Made by a program: the position numbers and the translations under genes
Part shown: positions 61,856-64,000 of the stretch, in pieces
Layout of the letters: every line of letters starts with the position of its first letter
How positions within the stretch are numbered: the first letter of the stretch is position 1
Origin: Lewinellaceae bacterium
GTDB lineage: Bacteria > Bacteroidota > Bacteroidia > Chitinophagales > Saprospiraceae
Direction of reading: 5' to 3'
Assembly: GCA_016716135.1 (NCBI GenBank)
Contig: JADJWX010000009.1
Span: 229,233-293,232 of the forward strand
DNA length: 64,000 nucleotides
The notes under the pieces: generated by a model
What the model saw: only the letters and a program-made list of their open reading frames with translations
Database searches by the model: none
Told to the model about the DNA's origin: nothing

Positions 61856-62247
61856 TTCAAGGCCGTTTTGCGACCGTTCAAGGTTCGGATTCAACTAGCC
61901 AGGGGAAAGCCCCGGGCTCTTCCCTGCAGCGCCCGGATATTTGAACCGGCAACAAGGACATCAGTCGGAACTAAAAAAATGTTAAAGTTTAGAAATCCGA
62001 AAAATCCGTTTTCCCGTATTTGTCCATACGGAAATGCCCTACCGCAAAGGATCAGTGCCGTTCGTCGATAAATCCGGCATGAAAGTCCGAACCGGCATTG
62101 AACAAGTGTTTAAAACTTTCGTTTCAGGGCTTGTAGAATACCGGGTAAAACCCACAACTTTGTGTCACCTTTTCTCTTTTGCAATCGTCCTATTGCATTT
62201 AATCCCGAAGCAAAAACAAATCCATTCACTCGTAGATGTATAGCAAG
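61856..62247 (+). other. 392-base gap without a supported gene
   Basis: The gap between the TetR gene and the DUF5686 gene contains only short frames (such as 62034-62243) with no start context or recognisable protein. ACAACTTTG (62153-62161) is near, but does not match, a TAnnTTTG box, and could belong to the promoter of the next gene. I see no tRNA, terminator or repeat here. Confidence 0.5.
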
Positions 62248-64000
62248 ATGAGTACTCCAGGCGAAGTTCCTTATCGAAAATCAATCAGGCTCCCGTTCAT
62301 AGTCGGAATATTCCTGTTCATAACCGGCAGCCTGTTTGCCCAAAAGCTAACCACCGCAAGCGGCCGCGTGCTGGACGGGCTGAGCGGTGAAGCGCTTCCG
62401 TTTGCCACTGTGCAGTTTGAAGGCACCAGCATGGGTACCACCACCGATCTGGACGGCCATTTCAAGGTAACTATTGAGGAGCCGGTAAAACGCCTGAAGG
62501 TTACTTATATGGGGTATCAAACCGTTTTCGTAGACCTCCGGAACGGCCAGGCAAATTCTGGTCTGACAGTGTACATGCAAGAGGCCACCAACAACCTGAA
62601 GGAGGTGGTCATCAAAAATGAAAAATACCGCAACAAGAACAACCCTGCCGTCGAACTTATCCGGGCCGTTATCGCGCACAAGGATCTCAACCGCCGCGAA
62701 GGGCTCGACTATTTCAGCTTTGAGCAGTACGAAAAAGTAGAATTTGCCCTGAACAATGTGGATGAAAAAATGCGCAACGGCTTCCTGTTCCGCAAAGCCC
62801 AGTTTTTGTTCGACAATGCCGATACCAGTAAAAACGGCGTAGTCAGCCTGCCGTTCTACCTCTACGAGCGGCTGGCCGACGTGTATTACCGCAAAGACCC
62901 GCGCGCCGAAAAAACCCTCATCAAAGGCGAACACAGCACCACCTTCCCCATTCCGTTCATGGATGAACAGGGCGTGGCCAGCTACGTGCAGAACATGTAC
63001 CAGCACGTCGACATTTACGACAATACCATTAGCCTGGCTACGGTGGAATTCGTCAGCCCGCTCTCCCCCATCGCGCCGAATATCTATCGTTTTTATATTC
63101 AGGACACCACTCAATTGAAAGACGCCACGGTGGTGCGCTTGTACTTCGCGCCACGCAACAAGGGCGATCTGGCCTTTGAAGGAAACATGTGGGTGGCCCT
63201 CGACGGTAGTTATGCCGTGCGCAAGATCGAACTGGGCGTGCCCCACAACATCAACCTCAACTGGGTCAGCGACCTCGTAGTGGAACAACAATTCGACTGG
63301 GTGGAATCCGAAGATGCCGTACTCGGCGCTACCCGCCGGTTGATGCTCGACCAGGACGTGGTGGTGATGAACTTCGGGGTAACCAAAGACACCGCCAGCC
63401 GCGGACTGATCGGCCGAAAAACCACCAGCTACCGCGCCTACAGCCTGAACCAACCGATTTCCGAGCAAGTTCTCAAGTTCAGCGGCAACACCCGCTACCT
63501 GGACAATGCCACGGAAAAATCCGAAAACTTCTGGGCCAGCAACCGGCACGTCGCGCTCAACGAACGCGAGCTGGGCATCCAGAAAACCATGGACACGCTG
63601 AACAATTTCAAGCCGTTCAAACGCATCATGACCGTCGGGCGCATCTTGTTCGAAGGGTACCACGGCGTCGGCGGCGTGGATATCGGCCCGGTGAATACAT
63701 TTTACAGCTTCAACCCTGTGGAAGGATTCCGCGGTCGTTTTGGCGGACGCACCAACCTGAAATTTTCGCGCGACCTGATGCTGGAGGGCTACGCGGCCTA
63801 CGGCACCAAAGATCAACGCTGGAAAGGCTACTTCGGCGCAACCTATTCGTTCAACAACGGCCCGGTGCGGCGCTTCCCGCTCAACCAGGTGCGCATGTGG
63901 TTCCAGGATGACATCCAGATTCCCGGCCTTGACCTCCAATTCATCCAGGAAGACAACTTTTTTCTCTCTTTCAAGCGCGGCGTAAACGACAAAATGATTC
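62248..64000 (+). CDS. DUF5686 family outer-membrane protein with carboxypeptidase-like regulatory domain, partial
   Basis: The frame starts at the ATG at 62248 (MSTPGEVPYRKSIRLPF) and is still open at base 64000, 584 codons in. The signal anchor ends near GSLFAQ. A carboxypeptidase-regulatory-like beta-sandwich follows (about 33-115: GRVLDGLSGEALPFATVQFEGT, in parts, with DLDGHFKV and a C-terminal LKEVVIK), as in TonB-type and DUF5686 proteins. Next come FSFEQYEKVEFALNN, a middle domain with FIPSPL-like repeats, and GRTNLKFSRDLMLEGYAAYG strands of an outer-membrane barrel. Its C-terminus lies outside the window. Role unknown; it is common across Bacteroidota. Confidence 0.85.
   Translation, partial: MSTPGEVPYRKSIRLPFIVGIFLFITGSLFAQKLTTASGRVLDGLSGEALPFATVQFEGTSMGTTTDLDGHFKVTIEEPVKRLKVTYMGYQTVFVDLRNGQANSGLTVYMQEATNNLKEVVIKNEKYRNKNNPAVELIRAVIAHKDLNRREGLDYFSFEQYEKVEFALNNVDEKMRNGFLFRKAQFLFDNADTSKNGVVSLPFYLYERLADVYYRKDPRAEKTLIKGEHSTTFPIPFMDEQGVASYVQNMYQHVDIYDNTISLATVEFVSPLSPIAPNIYRFYIQDTTQLKDATVVRLYFAPRNKGDLAFEGNMWVALDGSYAVRKIELGVPHNINLNWVSDLVVEQQFDWVESEDAVLGATRRLMLDQDVVVMNFGVTKDTASRGLIGRKTTSYRAYSLNQPISEQVLKFSGNTRYLDNATEKSENFWASNRHVALNERELGIQKTMDTLNNFKPFKRIMTVGRILFEGYHGVGGVDIGPVNTFYSFNPVEGFRGRFGGRTNLKFSRDLMLEGYAAYGTKDQRWKGYFGATYSFNNGPVRRFPLNQVRMWFQDDIQIPGLDLQFIQEDNFFLSFKRGVNDKMI

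Noticed and set aside
62034..62243. 69-codon frame upstream of the DUF5686 gene
   Set aside because: No start context, no recognised family, ends close to the real gene start.
62347..63939. 530-codon open frame on the minus strand
   Set aside because: Shadow of the plus-strand DUF5686 gene, which has a signal and known domains.
1..64000. CRISPR arrays, tRNA, rRNA, transposase, integrase or phage genes
   Set aside because: No spaced direct repeats, tRNA-like arms, rRNA stretches or matching protein families were seen, though a covariance-model search would be decisive for RNA genes.

Overview
The window reads as a chromosomal segment of a Bacteroidota bacterium, most likely from the Saprospiria/Chitinophagia side of the phylum (inference). 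Signs seen in the sequence: two proteins with type IX secretion C-terminal sorting domains, a propeller-type LytS histidine kinase with a LytTR regulator, a DUF5686-type outer-membrane protein, an Act/Cox gene order like that of Flavobacterium johnsoniae, and several promoters with the Bacteroidota -7 box TAnnTTTG. No rRNA, tRNA, CRISPR array, transposase, integrase or phage gene was seen.

Region 1 (1-18.8 kb, minus strand) is mainly one long respiratory operon: actA-actB-actC-actD-actE-actF (alternative complex III, a quinol:cytochrome c oxidoreductase), then coxB, ctaD, ctaB, two coxC paralogues and a subunit IV gene. It has a good promoter upstream of actA and a terminator after subunit IV. 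A small accessory group follows: a Sco-like protein without its copper cysteines, a DUF420 protein and a tiny CxxCxM membrane protein. Next come an unknown membrane protein, coaD and the first codons of pruA. The standout is subunit II: after a complete CuA domain it carries an OmpA-type peptidoglycan-binding domain where caa3 oxidases carry cytochrome c. A cytochrome c domain is instead fused to the N-terminus of ActA. Several subunits have His-rich tails or loops.

Region 2 (18.8-35.6 kb) is mixed metabolism: an outer-membrane barrel protein, arginine deiminase, a thioesterase, a YihY membrane protein, a MoxR-like ATPase, an M48 protease, a frameshifted M28 peptidase, rpiB, a secreted subtilase, ACMSD, xylB-xylA, a GDSL esterase and an orphan DNA methyltransferase.

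Region 3 (35.6-57 kb, minus strand) is envelope and signalling. It holds a YceI protein-histidine kinase-LytTR regulator operon, a 1.1-kilo-residue secreted sugar-dehydrogenase-like T9SS protein, a GT2 synthase with a TPR/beta-barrel partner and an ATP-grasp enzyme (candidate exopolysaccharide export), a lipoprotein, a bacterial alpha-2-macroglobulin with a CTEQ thioester, and an exported superoxide dismutase.

Region 4 (57-64 kb, plus strand) has a RluD-type pseudouridine synthase, a lipid kinase, a SUI1-family factor, a periplasmic-binding-fold lipoprotein, a TetR regulator with a palindrome over its own promoter, and a DUF5686 protein running off the end.

Two further layers stand out. Four frame breaks interrupt three otherwise normal genes; three of them are one-base losses from runs of A, which looks like sequencing error or recent decay. 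Many intergenic gaps hold palindromic repeats of at least four families, one of which sits where the start codon of a large secreted protein should be.
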